Source: Podospora pseudoanserina (taxonomy: Eukaryota > Ascomycota > Sordariomycetes > Sordariales > Podosporaceae). From it: a stretch of 64,000 nt of DNA. The notes below the pieces were generated by a model, which had not been told where the DNA came from, did no database searches, and was given only the letters and a program-made list of their open reading frames with translations. Positions 14,742-26,212 of this stretch are shown here, piece by piece. Location of the stretch: the NCBI RefSeq assembly GCF_035222485.1, contig NC_085921.1, forward strand, positions 3,720,001 through 3,784,000, read 5' to 3'. How positions within the stretch are numbered: the first letter of the stretch is position 1; each line of letters opens with the position of its first letter. A program made the translations under genes and the position numbers.

Positions 14742-17484
14742 GGCTGTGTCTGTTTTTCGACTCGTCGTGTAGCCGTAATTATAAGGGATCCGATGATCAG
14801 GGGCTCGTGTCGGTGCCCTCGCCTCTCGTCCCAGATTCCAACTGACTGCTCTATGCCGGCGATTCCAGTTCGAGCCCCAACTACGAAACGGCAGGATCCT
14901 TCTGAAGGTGCCTACTGCGCATGGCCTAGACTCCCGGGTTGAGGAAGCTGGCTTCTGATCTGGGTAAGTCCCGTTTGATTCGGTGAGCTGTGGGCGCTGA
15001 ATAAGTAATCTATTGGGAATTGGGCGAATTCTTTTGCTTTTCAGTCGAGGTATGAAGGCGGCCTCAGAAATGCCTCGGAAAGACAACAGACGTCGTGTTG
15101 GCCTGTCGGGAGTGTTCCAGCAAGTTTGGAGAAGACGTAATGTTCCAGTTCGAGCCAAGTCGTAGGTGGTTCGGTGCCAGAGCCTCACAATACAGCCGGT
15201 GATGACGGCGGGTAAAGATGAGACACGAGACGGGGCGGGCCAGAGCACTCAATGGAAAGATCCGGCGACATGTACGGGTATATCAGCACCTGGGTATCGG
15301 CCGCGTCATTTGCCTGGGAGATGGGACCTGGGAATCAACAAGAGACCGAAGGGGTTTGCAAGACATCTGGCATTGGGGTTTCTGGAAGGTAGATAGCGTA
15401 TATTGGGTCTTGGGACCGCCAAGCCAGTCGAAATATTTCGCCGACGTTTGTTTTACCGTCATCAGACGGATGGAGCACCGACGGCAGACCTGAACCAGAC
15501 GAGCGAGCAAGCTGGGTCAATTCCCACGCTGGCCTGTCTACAATCGCATGTATTGGTGCTGCTAGCTGCCGGCCAGGGGGACGGGAACAGCGTGGGACTG
15601 GATTAAAATAGTGGAGTCTAGGTAACTGTCATCATAACTGGCTATTAACATTGGTAGTTCTTGTCTACGACACCCGATTGTGTTGGTGGAAGACATACAC
15701 ACCCAAGCCAGACGTGTCTGGATCTATCGTGGCGTCAGACTTGCCGTGACAAATGCCGTCTACGATCGATACAAATTATCCATGGCCAGGTCCAATACCG
15801 CCTGGAACGAACGTGCCACGGGGCAGCAGCTGGACTATCGATGATTCCCACTGAAGGACCGGGAGGGACGATGGTAGGCGGGGAATCAACCGAACAGGTT
15901 CCTAGGAGATTACGCGAAGACGGTCCGTCAAGGCCAATTCATCCGGCGTTACGTTGTGGTCGGCACAAGCCGAACGGTTGAATACTGTAACGACCTTGTC
16001 CATTCACCTGGGAGCTGGAAAATGAGTGAGTGGTGATTTGCGAGAGGCGTTCAAGACAGGGAGCGAGTGCGAAGAACCCCACAGTTTCTCCAGCACCTGG
16101 AGAATCTCTCTTTAAAAGTCCGCCAATGAGAGTGCTCGGATTTGAGCCCATGCTCTGTTCGTGCAGATCTGATGGGGGGCCGATGCGCTAAAAGCTGGGG
16201 CAAGGACCGCTAAAAGGGCCCTTTCCCAGGGATTCCTGCACCCACTGAAGATTTTCGTCCACTCCTCCAACTTTGATTCAACCAGCACCCTTCTCCGACA
16301 CCCAACAACCCAACAACCTGGGTTCATGCGGGCAACACCATGAACCATATCTGATACATTGGGTGGGCAGTGTCTAATTTTCCGTAAATCATCTGCCTCT
16401 ACCTCGCTATCTCGTTCCGGAATGCTTACTTCCATCCACTCCCTCAGCCCTAAGCGCAGCTGACTGTCGACCATAAGTTGAGGTCGTCACCGTTATGGAA
16501 GATTGACTCCCCTTCCTGAAACGGGCAACTCACAACATGGCCCTGCTCCCGTTTCACCCAAGGATCGCCTTTCCCGACTTCAGGCTGAATAGACCCAAAC
16601 TTCCGTCAAAGGCAAATTCCGTGTGGGATTGTACTATAGTGATTGCTTCAACCTTACCAGCTGTGGGGAGCCAAGCTGGGTAGAAGTTCGCATCGCTTCA
16701 ATGGGAAGACAGGCCGTCGAGATCTACCCGGTTTCTTTCCCACAGATTACCTTGCATCGAGACGGTCCGCGAATTGTACATGACGAATAATACTCCGAGG
16801 CATCAAACGCCCAGCATGCTAGCGTGACATGATGATAGCTTCACCTGTGTTATCTTGTGGATAAGTAATCCATCTTCCTGGTCTGCAGGGCATGAATTTA
16901 GATTCCTCGTGGCAAATGTTGCTTTATTGGCTTCCAAGCATTCTGACTGCTGGAAAATCTCGGCGTTGTTCGCTACCAGTTTGTCAATTTTCATGGGGGT
17001 CAACGTCTCGGCCCGAGATATCGCGACGTTATGCGACGCAGGTCTGGACTGGGCCATGCAGAAAGAGGCCGAACAGCTTATTCGACAATTTGTCATGCCA
17101 CGTCTAGTTGTCATCACATCACGTTCACTTGAGGACATGTGATGATAAGGCCCGAGGTATTCAGCTCAAAATAGAGTGACAATGATAGACATTGTATCAG
17201 AGTCTTTTACGTCGTGAAGCTGTCCTCAAAATGAGAGCCTCATGTAACAGGTCTTACGATGAAGAAGGTAGAGCTCAGCTTTACATACCTTATTAGACTG
17301 GGTCACACATTAAGGTTTTACAGTGTGACCTTGATAAAATTGTATTTCTGTTTCATAGAAACACAACAAGTTGGCTCACCGATCAAAAAGAATTTCAGAT
17401 ACATCACTCCTCTCAAAACCATTCCTCTTCGCGCTATCCAAAAGCCTTCCAGTTCCCTCCCACCTCCATTCTTTTTAAACAAAA
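14742..17484. other. Intergenic interval, including a non-convincing in-frame extension
   Basis: From 14742 to 15248 the frame of the AROM-like gene stays open on the minus strand, but the peptide is Arg/Pro/Thr-rich and lacks domain character, so it is treated as leader. The rest holds only short scattered frames. No gene, repeat or RNA recognised. Confidence 0.55.
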
Positions 17485-18504
17485 TCACCACCCCCCCTTC
17501 AATCCCTTCTCAATCTCCTCAAAAACCTCAACTCCTTTCACCCCTAAAGCAGTACCCACCCCAACAACCCCCGCCCCAGCAGCCCTCATTCTTTTGTACC
17601 CCTTCTCATCCTCCACACCTCCAATCCCTATTACAGTGATATGCTTCAAACTCGGTCTCTCATCCAACATCCTCCGAATAGTAGCCACATTCCCCAGGGC
17701 CAACGGGTGCAGCGCCGCCCCGGCCATCCCCCCAATCCCGTTACCCGGCAGAACAGGGTCGCCCTCGGGTGAGAGAACGAGACATGACCCTAGGGTGTTG
17801 GTGCATGTTATGAAGGAGACTTGATCACCTTCCTCTTCGAGGGCAGAGATGAGTTCGTTGTATTCGGAGGAGTGGGTGTAGGGTGGTGTTTTGATGCCGA
17901 AGGGCAGGCGTGGTAAGTCTGGTCTGAGTTTATCACGCATCGCGAACCGCAGGCGGCGAAAGTACTCGACCAGTGCGTCTTTAGAGTACGCGGGAGGAGG
18001 TTTGTTGGGTATGTTGGGGCAGGAGAGATTGATTTCCATGTAGATGTGACCGGCGGTTATATACTCGGACAGGTAATCGGCGATGCATGTATAGCATTCA
18101 CCGACCTCGGTCGGGGTGCCCGTGACTGAGATGATGAAGGGTTTGATGGGCTGAGTACCAGAGCAAGTAGTATAGATCTTGTATATCCATTGCATATATT
18201 GAATTAGAGCGTAAGGGCTGTAGCCTAGTGTGTTCAAGCTTGCTTTTTGAGCAGGAGCTTTGCTGGCTTCTTGGGGGGTTGGGTTGGTGGATTTTGAGGT
18301 TTCGGGACTAGAGGGATCGAAGAAGGTGTATCGATGAATAGCGTCATCGTGCTTGAAGCCGTCCAAAGTAGCGGTTCGAGTTGTAACTGCGCCTGTGGAA
18401 GGGCAAAGATACAGCCGCTCTAAGTCCACATCGCCGGATGCCCATGGGTTAGCCGAGTTGATCAATGGCGGGTTGATTTTGATGGGCGGTGGTAGTTCCG
18501 ACAT
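17485..18504 (-). CDS. Class 1 (cytosolic type) dihydroorotate dehydrogenase
   Basis: A single-exon, 339-residue FMN-dependent TIM-barrel enzyme that would oxidise dihydroorotate to orotate. The catalytic cysteine is Cys162 in NLSCPNIPNKPP. The flavin lysine lies in PFGIKTPPY, the substrate asparagine in CTNTLG, and the phosphate-binding loops in GIGGMAGAALHPLALGNV and IGIGGVEDEKGY. The start is supported by the conserved opening INPPLINSANPW. Compared with class 1A enzymes of about 311 residues, it carries an extra Ser/Thr/Pro/Ala loop at residues 62-90. Filamentous fungi make pyrimidines mainly with a mitochondrial class 2 enzyme, so this may be a paralogue with another acceptor or role; that is inference. 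No pyrimidine genes are adjacent. Confidence 0.9.
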   Translation of the reverse strand: MSELPPPIKINPPLINSANPWASGDVDLERLYLCPSTGAVTTRTATLDGFKHDDAIHRYTFFDPSSPETSKSTNPTPQEASKAPAQKASLNTLGYSPYALIQYMQWIYKIYTTCSGTQPIKPFIISVTGTPTEVGECYTCIADYLSEYITAGHIYMEINLSCPNIPNKPPPAYSKDALVEYFRRLRFAMRDKLRPDLPRLPFGIKTPPYTHSSEYNELISALEEEGDQVSFITCTNTLGSCLVLSPEGDPVLPGNGIGGMAGAALHPLALGNVATIRRMLDERPSLKHITVIGIGGVEDEKGYKRMRAAGAGVVGVGTALGVKGVEVFEEIEKGLKGGW

Positions 18505-18735
18505 GGTTGATCACTGAATATATGTTGGAGTTCTGTCTGCTGGGTGTAGTTGAAAGTTGTTGTCTTGAATTCGGCGGGGTTAGATGGATAACTTGAAGAT
18601 AAGAGCTGCACCCCGCATCAAGTGTGTGGAGTCATCACAGCAATATGAAGACATCAAACGAGCTCCAAGTCAACCACGGCGAGAAGTTGGCGGTCAAAAG
18701 TAATTTATATATTTTTTTTCCATTCATATCATCGA

Positions 18736-19555
18736 CTAGAGCATATCATCAATGCCCTTGTCAGCATCTTTCTTGATCAGCTCGACCATGCCCTGTCAAC
18801 AGTCAGCATGTTATCCAATGAACCTTCAGAAGTCCACTCACCTCAGGCATAATGGGTTTTCCATCTTCAGTCTTAACGTAACGGAATGGCATCTCTGTGC
18901 TCTCATACTCGTTGAACTTGAGTTCGGGAAAGTCGACGTAGGGAATGTCTTTCAACGGTGCTGTGGAAACGTTAGTAAGGTCATTGTGTAGAAGAGAGGG
19001 TTTTATACTCTTGCCCTCAACCACCAGACGAGTTACACGGACTGCAGTGTCTGTGGTCATCTGGACGGGCCCGAGACGACGGCCCTCAAAGCCCTTGGCC
19101 CGCAACTCGGATGTTCTGTCTGTAACCGAGTTAGACAAGGCATTATCAATCCTTTAGCAACTGTGGCAAACACCTCTAGGGGGGTCATCACCTATTGTTT
19201 TATTAGCGAGTATTTTGATGTCCAGCTTAGCTCATAACATACCAAGGATTCCTCCAAACAGGAAAACATCAAAGTTGTCCGCATCTTCAGGGGCAAGATC
19301 ACTCTTCCCCTGAGGGTCAAGAAGGCATACTCTAGACTTCTTGTCCGCATACAACTCCTCCACACCCCGCCTCTCAGCTGTGAACGAGGGGATGGCAGCC
19401 AAGGCGTCTGGGACCTTGAACTGTGGGTGGAGAGACGAAAGGAAGAACTTGGACCCAGTCTCTTGCGACTCGCGCGCGATGGTGATATACTCGAGTTCTG
19501 ACCAGGGTCCAAGCTCCTCGTCTAGGTGCTCAACGATGTATGTTTTCCCGGCCAT
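18736..19555 (-). CDS. SFM1: Protein-arginine N-methyltransferase SFM1 (SPOUT family, targets ribosomal protein Rps3)
   Basis: Five exons close into 205 residues: 19555-19243, 19191-19174, 19119-19009, 18960-18842, 18792-18736. Yeast Sfm1 has 213. It is a SPOUT-fold, S-adenosylmethionine-dependent enzyme that in yeast methylates an arginine of Rps3 in the cytosol. Family marks visible are the opening KTYIVEHLDEELGPWSELEY, RVCLLDP, the knot sequence FGGILGDDPPRDRTSELR, then GPVQMTTDTAVRVTRLV and FPELKFNEYESTEMPFRYV. The second exon is only 18 nt and encodes the DDPPR part of the cofactor knot. It lies divergently to KEX1 with 928 bp between starts. Confidence 0.95.
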
Positions 19556-20483
19556 AGCGCTGAAACTTGAATCAAACCCTCACAAGATGCTCAGTTAGGA
19601 GATAAAATGGTGGAAAGTACACAAGTGAAGGATGGAAATGTGCAATTAAACGGCATCGATAATTTTTAGCTCGTGGGCGCCCGATGCCAAGAACGGAGCC
19701 GGCAGATCGGCGCGCCCCACAGAAGGTCTTCCGAAGCCACCGGCGCTCCCCTGCAGCCCCGCGCCGCTATGTCCTCCCCTCCCCTCAAGACACTGTTCCA
19801 GACTGCACAACAACGACGCTTCTTCAGTGCCCTAGCCACCGGATAGAGCCACATGCCTACACCTGATACCGTTGCGCAAAGCCTCAACGAAGAGTAGCAC
19901 AGGCGCCCGGGGATATTAGAGTTGCGGGCACATTATTCAAACCCGAATCCGGGAACGTGGCACAGGGAGAGCTTTGTTGGTCTTGCGCCTGGGGCCCTGC
20001 CTGCTGGACCCGACGCGGTGAAACACGTACCTTGACTGGGCTGCCTGCCTACTATCTCGGGCAGCTTTTTTACCTTATCCACGCATTGGTTCTGTCTACT
20101 CTTGTGAAATAGCTACAACCTGTCTTCTATTACCAATTATTTGAATCCCGTGGTATTCGTGTGGGACTGTTACCTCCACGTTTCTTCTTACATTCCCTTG
20201 TTTGGCCTAGGTACCAGTGATAATCAGCAAACGCCAAGCTCAGCTTGCAGTCGTCAGCCCGCCCCAGCCCACTGCATCCCGCCCCTGTCTTAGGACAGAT
20301 CTGTCCATCCATTGGAAAAGTATCTCGACAAACCTCCATCGTCGGTTTCGCAGAGAACCTCACGTTATTTGACTGCCTTTTTTGGTCCCCGATGACCGCC
20401 GCTGCCGTCACCAGGTAGCCAGATACACAGGCTCTCTTCAACATTCGTTGCGCCGGTCTGAGGACCCTCGCGACTGGGGAATC
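19556..20483. promoter_or_regulatory. Shared upstream region of SFM1 and KEX1
   Basis: About 930 bp between two divergent start codons. No gene seen; it presumably contains both promoters and leaders. No individual element stands out. Confidence 0.5.
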
Positions 20484-22521
20484 ATGGCTGTTGGACGGTC
20501 CTTGGCGAACTGGAGGCGTCTACCATCCATCGTTACCGCCGCCGCCGTCGCCCTCTCATGGACGGCGACACTAGCTGTCGCCGATGTCAAGGCGGCCGGT
20601 GACTACTTTGTCCATTCACTTCCAGGGGCGCCGCCAGGTCCCCTGGTGAAGATGCATGCTGGGTAAGGAGTCTTGTCTCCAGTCCAAACCAGGGATGTCC
20701 TCAACTAACATATGTGTCTGCTTGCGCGCGTTAGGCATATCGAGATAACACCCGATGTCAATGGCAACATGTTCTTCTGGCACTTCCAAAACAAACACAT
20801 TGCGAACAAGCAACGAACGGTGATATGGTTGAACGGCGGCCCCGGCTGCAGCTCCGAGGATGGTGCCCTGATGGAGATTGGCCCGTATAGGTTAAAAGAT
20901 AAGGACACGCTGGTGTACAACGAGGGAGCATGGAACGAGTTCGCCAATGTCCTCTTCGTCGATAACCCTGTCGGCACGGGGTTCAGCTATGTCGACACCA
21001 ACGCTTATGTACGCGAACTCGACGTTATGGCTGACCAGTTTGTTACTTTCCTGGAGAAGTGGTTCAAGCTGTTCCCCGAGTATGAACACGACGATGTAAG
21101 TTGAGCTCCTGTTCTGAGCCAGAAAATATGGTTCTAATGTCTTATTCAGATATTTATTGCTGGAGAATCCTACGCCGGCCAGTACATCCCCTACATCGCC
21201 AAGGCTATCCTTGAGCGCAACAAGAAAGGCGGCGAGTCCTCCTACAAATGGAACCTCGCCGGTCTCCTCATTGGCAACGGCTGGATTTCCCCTCCCGAAC
21301 AATACGAAGCCTACCTTCAGTTCGCCTACGAGAAGGGCATCGTCAAAAAGGGCTCCGACGCCGCCTCCAAGCTCGAAGTCCAACAGCGCATCTGCTCCAA
21401 GCAGCTGGCCGTCGGCCCCGCCCTCGTCGACAACACCGACTGCGAGAAGATCCTCCAGGACCTCCTCCAGCTAACCGCCACTAGCAAAGGCGGCGAGCAG
21501 CGTTGCGTGAACATGTACGACGTCCGGCTGACCGACACCTATCCGTCATGCGGCATGAACTGGCCTCCCGATCTCGACGCCGTAACCCCTTACCTACGCC
21601 GCAACGACGTAATCCAGGCCCTGCATGTGAACCCGAACAAAGTCACCGGCTGGGTGGAATGCAACGGCCAGGTCGGCGCAAACTTCAAGCCCTCTTCCAA
21701 ACCCTCGGTTGAACTCCTCCCCGACCTGCTAAAAGAAGTCCCCATCATCTTGTTCTCCGGCTCGGAAGATCTAATCTGCAACCATTTGGGCACCGAAGCG
21801 CTGATCTCCAACCTGCAATGGAACGGCGGAAAGGGCTTCGAAATCACCCCCGGCACTTGGGCCCCCAGACGTGACTGGACCTTTGAGGGCGAAGCAGCTG
21901 GCTTCTGGCAGGAGGCCCGCAACTTGACCTATGTAGTCTTTTACAATAGCAGCCACATGGTCCCGTTTGACTACCCGCGCCGCACAAGAGACATGCTAGA
22001 CCGGTTCATGGGGGTGGACATTTCCTCCATCGGCGGCAAGCCCACCGACTCCCGCCTCGACGGGGAGAAAGTCCCCGAAACCACCGTCGGCGGGGTGGCC
22101 GGTAACGGCACCGACGCGCAACAAGCAGAGAAGGAAAAGCTCGACACGGCCAGGTGGGAAGCCTATCGCAAATCAGGGGAGATCGTCCTGGTGATTGTGG
22201 CGTTTTCGGCAGCGGGATGGGGGTGGTGGGTGTGGAGGGAGAGGAAGAAGAGGAGGGGTTACATGGGGGTGTCTGGGGGAGAATATCTCGCCTTCTGGGG
22301 AAGCGAGGGGGAGGGAAGGGTTTAGAGACAAGCGCTCGGCGGCGGATTTGGAAGCGGGGGATTTTGACGAGAATGAGCTGGATGATTTGCACATGAGGAC
22401 GCCGACGACGGTGATGGGTGGGGAGGGGAATGATCCTAGGTATAGTGTGGGCGCGGCGAGCGAGGATAGTGAGGATGAGGAGGACGTGAAGGGGAAGGGG
22501 AAGGAGAAGATGTCGGGTTGA
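20484..22521 (+). CDS. KEX1: KEX1 pheromone-processing serine carboxypeptidase (apparent frame break near the C-terminus)
   Basis: Exons 20484-20662, 20735-21095 and 21150 onward. This Golgi type I membrane serine carboxypeptidase trims C-terminal Lys/Arg from precursors after Kex2 cleavage. Seen: an N-terminal signal sequence (about residues 15-33), substrate-binding [10 protein letters not shown], catalytic Ser187 in GESYAG, the aspartate in SGSEDLICN, the histidine in SSHMVPFD, and a transmembrane segment [20 protein letters not shown] followed by a basic stop-transfer. The frame holding all this ends at 22325, but the typical acidic cytosolic tail ([16 protein letters not shown], then [18 protein letters not shown]) continues in the next frame to 22521. 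One extra base in a G run around 22266-22280, or a 55-nt intron from GTCTGG to TTTAG, would reconcile the two. The catalytic domain is unaffected either way. Confidence 0.93.
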
Positions 22522-23181
22522 GTCTAGGTCATATGGGGTTGGATGGGCAGAATCAAAGTCTTTTTGATACTACACAACAATTGGAACAACAGGAGTGAAT
22601 CGGAAAGAAGGATTACAGAGAAAGGAAAGGCTGGTTGGTTGGTTGGTTTTCCTGGTGTTTCAGGCGGGGGGTTTAACAAATGTCAATTTGAGCTCATCTT
22701 TGTGCACGGCTTTTACAGTTCACGTTGGCATAAACAGCACATATATATACACTATCACACTCGAAGGCATTGTAAGCGACCGAAACGTGAGAACAACGTG
22801 GGCATATATTGGTGGCTATCGCCAACCTAGATAAAAACTCTCAATCAAGCATCTTTGTGTTTCTATCTGGAGTTTATTCTCCCGCTCAAGTGCTTTAGTT
22901 CAGACATGTGCCTTCAAAGGTCTTGCCATATTCCAGCTGTTGCTGTCCCACAGTTTACAATGCCCGTCCGCTGCATCCTTTTAAGACTCCCAGTCAAGCC
23001 TGGGATTAAACCCGCCTAATAAATGTCCCAGAGTAGTTTGATGGCCTTGTGGCCGAAGCGATGTCTTCGCTCGCCAACCCTTGGTATTACAGCCGGGATA
23101 TTGAACTGCGCTGTTGGATAGGCTTTGTTATCGTTGTTGGTTGGGGTATCATTCTTGTCATTATCGCCTTCTTCAACTCGT
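22522..23181. other. Convergent 3' region of KEX1 and DRE2
   Basis: About 660 bp with no credible reading frame; AT-richer than the flanking exons, consistent with two 3' untranslated regions. Confidence 0.5.
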
Positions 23182-24276
23182 TCAAATCTGAGCAGTGTTG
23201 TTGAGAATCTTGACTTGTTCGCCGGGCTTGAAGGCAGGGAGGCCAATATAGGGGCAGTCTGCGCATCTGAAAGCGTCACCGAGGTAACAGCTATTGCAGG
23301 AGCCAGTCTTGCCCTGGACGGTAAAGTCAAGCTCGCTGAGATCCTCAGACTTGAGCTTCAAGGTGGCCAGACCCTTCTCGGCCTTCTCACGACGGGCCTT
23401 ATCTTCGGCGGCTATTCTCTCGGCGAGACCACACGTGCTAGCAGATGTTAGTTTATTGTGCTTCGTATTGATGTTGAAGAAATGAGAAACATACCAGTCT
23501 TTGCAGGCTCTCCTCTTTTTGCCCGGCTGAGGCGCACATTCAGGAGGCTGCTGAATGGGACGCTTCAGATCCGCCTCAGTCAAAAGAGTGTCCTCATCAA
23601 TGACATCGTCGTCGTCCTCGGCATCAAGATCCAAGTCATCACTGAAATCGATGAAACCAACCCCAGCAGGACCCTTGGATACTGGTGCTGGTGCCGGTGC
23701 CGGCGCTGGGGCAGCAGCAGCCTTCTTGCCAAAGCTGAGAGGGACACTCCCATCAGCGTTCACCTTCTTCGCCCCAAACCGCAGAGGTACAACCTCCTGC
23801 TCGGCATAATCAGGCTTAGTATATCCATCATCCCCCAACACCAACCCCGCCAGAATCGCCTCCTTCTCCTCTGTCGAGTTGCCCTGTCCGAAGCTGCCGT
23901 CCTCGCTCCTCAAGGTACCACCAGCCTTGAGTGCCGGTACAACCTTGCCCCAGATCTCCCTGTTGGACAAGAGAGGGGACACCTCGCTGCGGCGGCTTCC
24001 GTCGGGGTCGGTCAGGACGAGGATCAGGTCGTAGGTCTTGGCGGGGAGGCTGACTAATCCAGCAGCGAGACGGTCGAGCATCTGCAAATCGGTGGCCGAC
24101 CGATCGTAGACGGAGAACAAGGAGGTGAGGCAGTCCTCGCGGGATGCGATCGACGGGGGCGCAAGCAGGAGGGTTCGCTCGCCAGAATCGCGCTTTGCGC
24201 TGGCAGCCGCCGCAGCGTGCGCGGGGCTGAAATCAAAGTCGGGAGTTGTGTCGATCATGACGGCGGCTGGAGGCAT
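23182..24276 (-). CDS. DRE2: Fe-S cluster assembly protein DRE2 (anamorsin/CIAPIN1)
   Basis: Two exons, 24276-23495 and 23437-23182, join across a 57-nt intron to give 345 residues. DRE2 takes electrons from the diflavin reductase TAH18 in the early cytosolic iron-sulfur assembly pathway. Residues 1-160 are the degenerate methyltransferase-like domain, with a linker rich in Ala-Pro and Asp. The C-terminal anamorsin domain has both cluster sites: a four-cysteine motif including ACKDCTCG (completed by the splice) with an upstream cysteine in PPECAPQ, and the twin CX2C motif [17 protein letters not shown]. It ends [16 protein letters not shown], the usual family terminus. Start at the first in-frame ATG preceding [10 protein letters not shown]. 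Confidence 0.95.
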   Translation of the reverse strand: MPPAAVMIDTTPDFDFSPAHAAAAASAKRDSGERTLLLAPPSIASREDCLTSLFSVYDRSATDLQMLDRLAAGLVSLPAKTYDLILVLTDPDGSRRSEVSPLLSNREIWGKVVPALKAGGTLRSEDGSFGQGNSTEEKEAILAGLVLGDDGYTKPDYAEQEVVPLRFGAKKVNADGSVPLSFGKKAAAAPAPAPAPAPVSKGPAGVGFIDFSDDLDLDAEDDDDVIDEDTLLTEADLKRPIQQPPECAPQPGKKRRACKDWYVSHFFNINTKHNKLTSASTCGLAERIAAEDKARREKAEKGLATLKLKSEDLSELDFTVQGKTGSCNSCYLGDAFRCADCPYIGLPAFKPGEQVKILNNTAQI

Positions 24277-26212
24277 CTCGCCGGTGTTTTCTTGGTTTCT
24301 GGAATGAAAAGAGGCTGCTCCGAGAAATGCAACAAAGTAGAACCCAGGAATAGGGAAGCAAAAAATGATTGCGGATCGTGCCTGATTTGTATTGTTAATC
24401 CTGTCGTGGGGGCGGCAGGAGGTCGAGGCAGTGGATGGAGGGGCAGTTTAAGGGTCCACAATTCTTTTGACCAATAATATTGAAGCTTATAAAGCGTTGC
24501 CACTAATACATTGTGTGGACAGTGCGAAAGATTAGATCTTGCACGCCATGTGGCATGATATTCGGCGGTTACCACACAGTGTGACTCACGGCTGATTACA
24601 GTGGGTTTTCTAATTCTCCTGTTCCCGCGGAGGGGGACTTGGAGATATCGTCATCAATGTGGGAGCCGATTTCGGCCATTTGGGGTATCTAGTATCGATA
24701 AGAATTACGAATGTGCACACTAGTATAGGTAAACTTTACTTCATCAGAGGCTGTCTGTGACGGTCCTGGCAAGAAGGAAGTTAAAGTCGATGTGAGATGT
24801 CAGCCGGCACTGGTCAGGCCCGCCCCGCAATCAACCTTGGAAGCGCCGTCAGATCCGGTGAATTCAGGGACCGATGTTTGGAAGTGAGGTGGAAACAGTT
24901 CCCCGTTACTTTGTGGATATCCGGTCTGTCACAGCCTGACCTGCTGGTGACGGGACTTTCGGAGAAATGCGGTCGTCTGGTTCGCTTTCCATGGATTTCG
25001 AGAGTCTGGACCGTTGCAGCTGGCCTCAGCTGGGACGTGTCTAATCGAGTCATGGAGTGACACCTCACAGCCGTTTGACTGGCAGACCTGGGGTGACGAA
25101 TTGGATGACGAGATTGGCTGAGTCCAGCTGGCCTGATCATGTCGTTGCAGCACTCCAAAGATGACAGCTTTCAACAATTCCAATTCCGGTCTATCGATCA
25201 AACAGAATTGCATGTCTGTTTCATGTATCAAGGGTTCTGGAGGAGGAGAGAAGCTTCCAGCCGGCATTGGGACCTGTCATTGAATTCCGGCGGGCACCCG
25301 TCAATCAGATGGACTAGCCGTTTATGGTATGGCTTTCCCCGCATTTTGTACCAGCACAGGAGAGCGCAGGGGATCGCTGAGACCTTCAGATGTGGGGACC
25401 TGACATCACAAACGTACCCTCATTGAGCACTTCACACCTCGACACCTCACAAAGAAAAGGTGAGCAAGAATCGCAGGAATAGCCTGTGTCAATTGGGAAT
25501 GCAAATCCCACTATGGCTAAATGGAACGAACACCAGCCACTAGACAGCCGGGGCCCAAGACTTTGCAGAATGGCGAGCAAATCACGTAATGGCTGCTGTC
25601 CAAAGTCAGCCCAGACTCATGGCCTCTTACATGCTAATCACGCGACTCCCATACAGCGCCTCGTAGACTCCCCACCACGCACCGTACCGCGTTGCCCCCT
25701 GTTCTTTCCCTTTGAGGATGCTCGCCTGATCAATGCGAGCCGCGACTGGCTGCTCCTTTCCTTCCACAGCTTCTCAACCACTGACCTCTCCGGACCTCTG
25801 TCGGGCCTTTAAAGTCAAGAGCTCCCATCCCTCTCCTCGACACCCAGTTTCTTTCATCCAGCATTCAGACATTAATTCATCCATTGATCATCCACCATCT
25901 CGGATACCGTCATCCAACCCATCTCAACATCAACTGATAACCTTGCTCGACTCACTCGAGACTCGCCCCTGAACTGGTACACCAGCTTTAGTGACATCAC
26001 AGCTCCTCACAGAGTATGTATGTATCGCCAGCCCGTCTCCTGCAGCACAGCTCCCCTTACCCGAGCTTATCACTCTCAACCCCGCATCTCTTTGTGTGAC
26101 GCTGACCCTCTGATCGTCAGAGAACAACCTCTCCACCCAACAAGTCCAACTATCTTCGAACAACTTCACTCTAGTACTCTCTACCTTTACAAATCCATCA
26201 CACATCATCAAG
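24277..26212. promoter_or_regulatory. Upstream region between DRE2 and the STF2-like gene
   Basis: About 1.9 kb between divergent genes. The right half (about 25,640-26,213) is C/T- and C/A-rich like a long fungal leader. CCCCT-type stress-element cores occur near 25,694 and 25,967, which would fit a stress-induced gene but are short enough to be chance. No gene recognised. Confidence 0.45.

Noticed and set aside
14742-15248. In-frame N-terminal extension of the AROM-like protein
   Set aside because: The frame is open but the peptide is Arg/Thr/Pro-rich without domain character; the start was placed at the tandem ATG at 14741, with the caveat of a missed exon.
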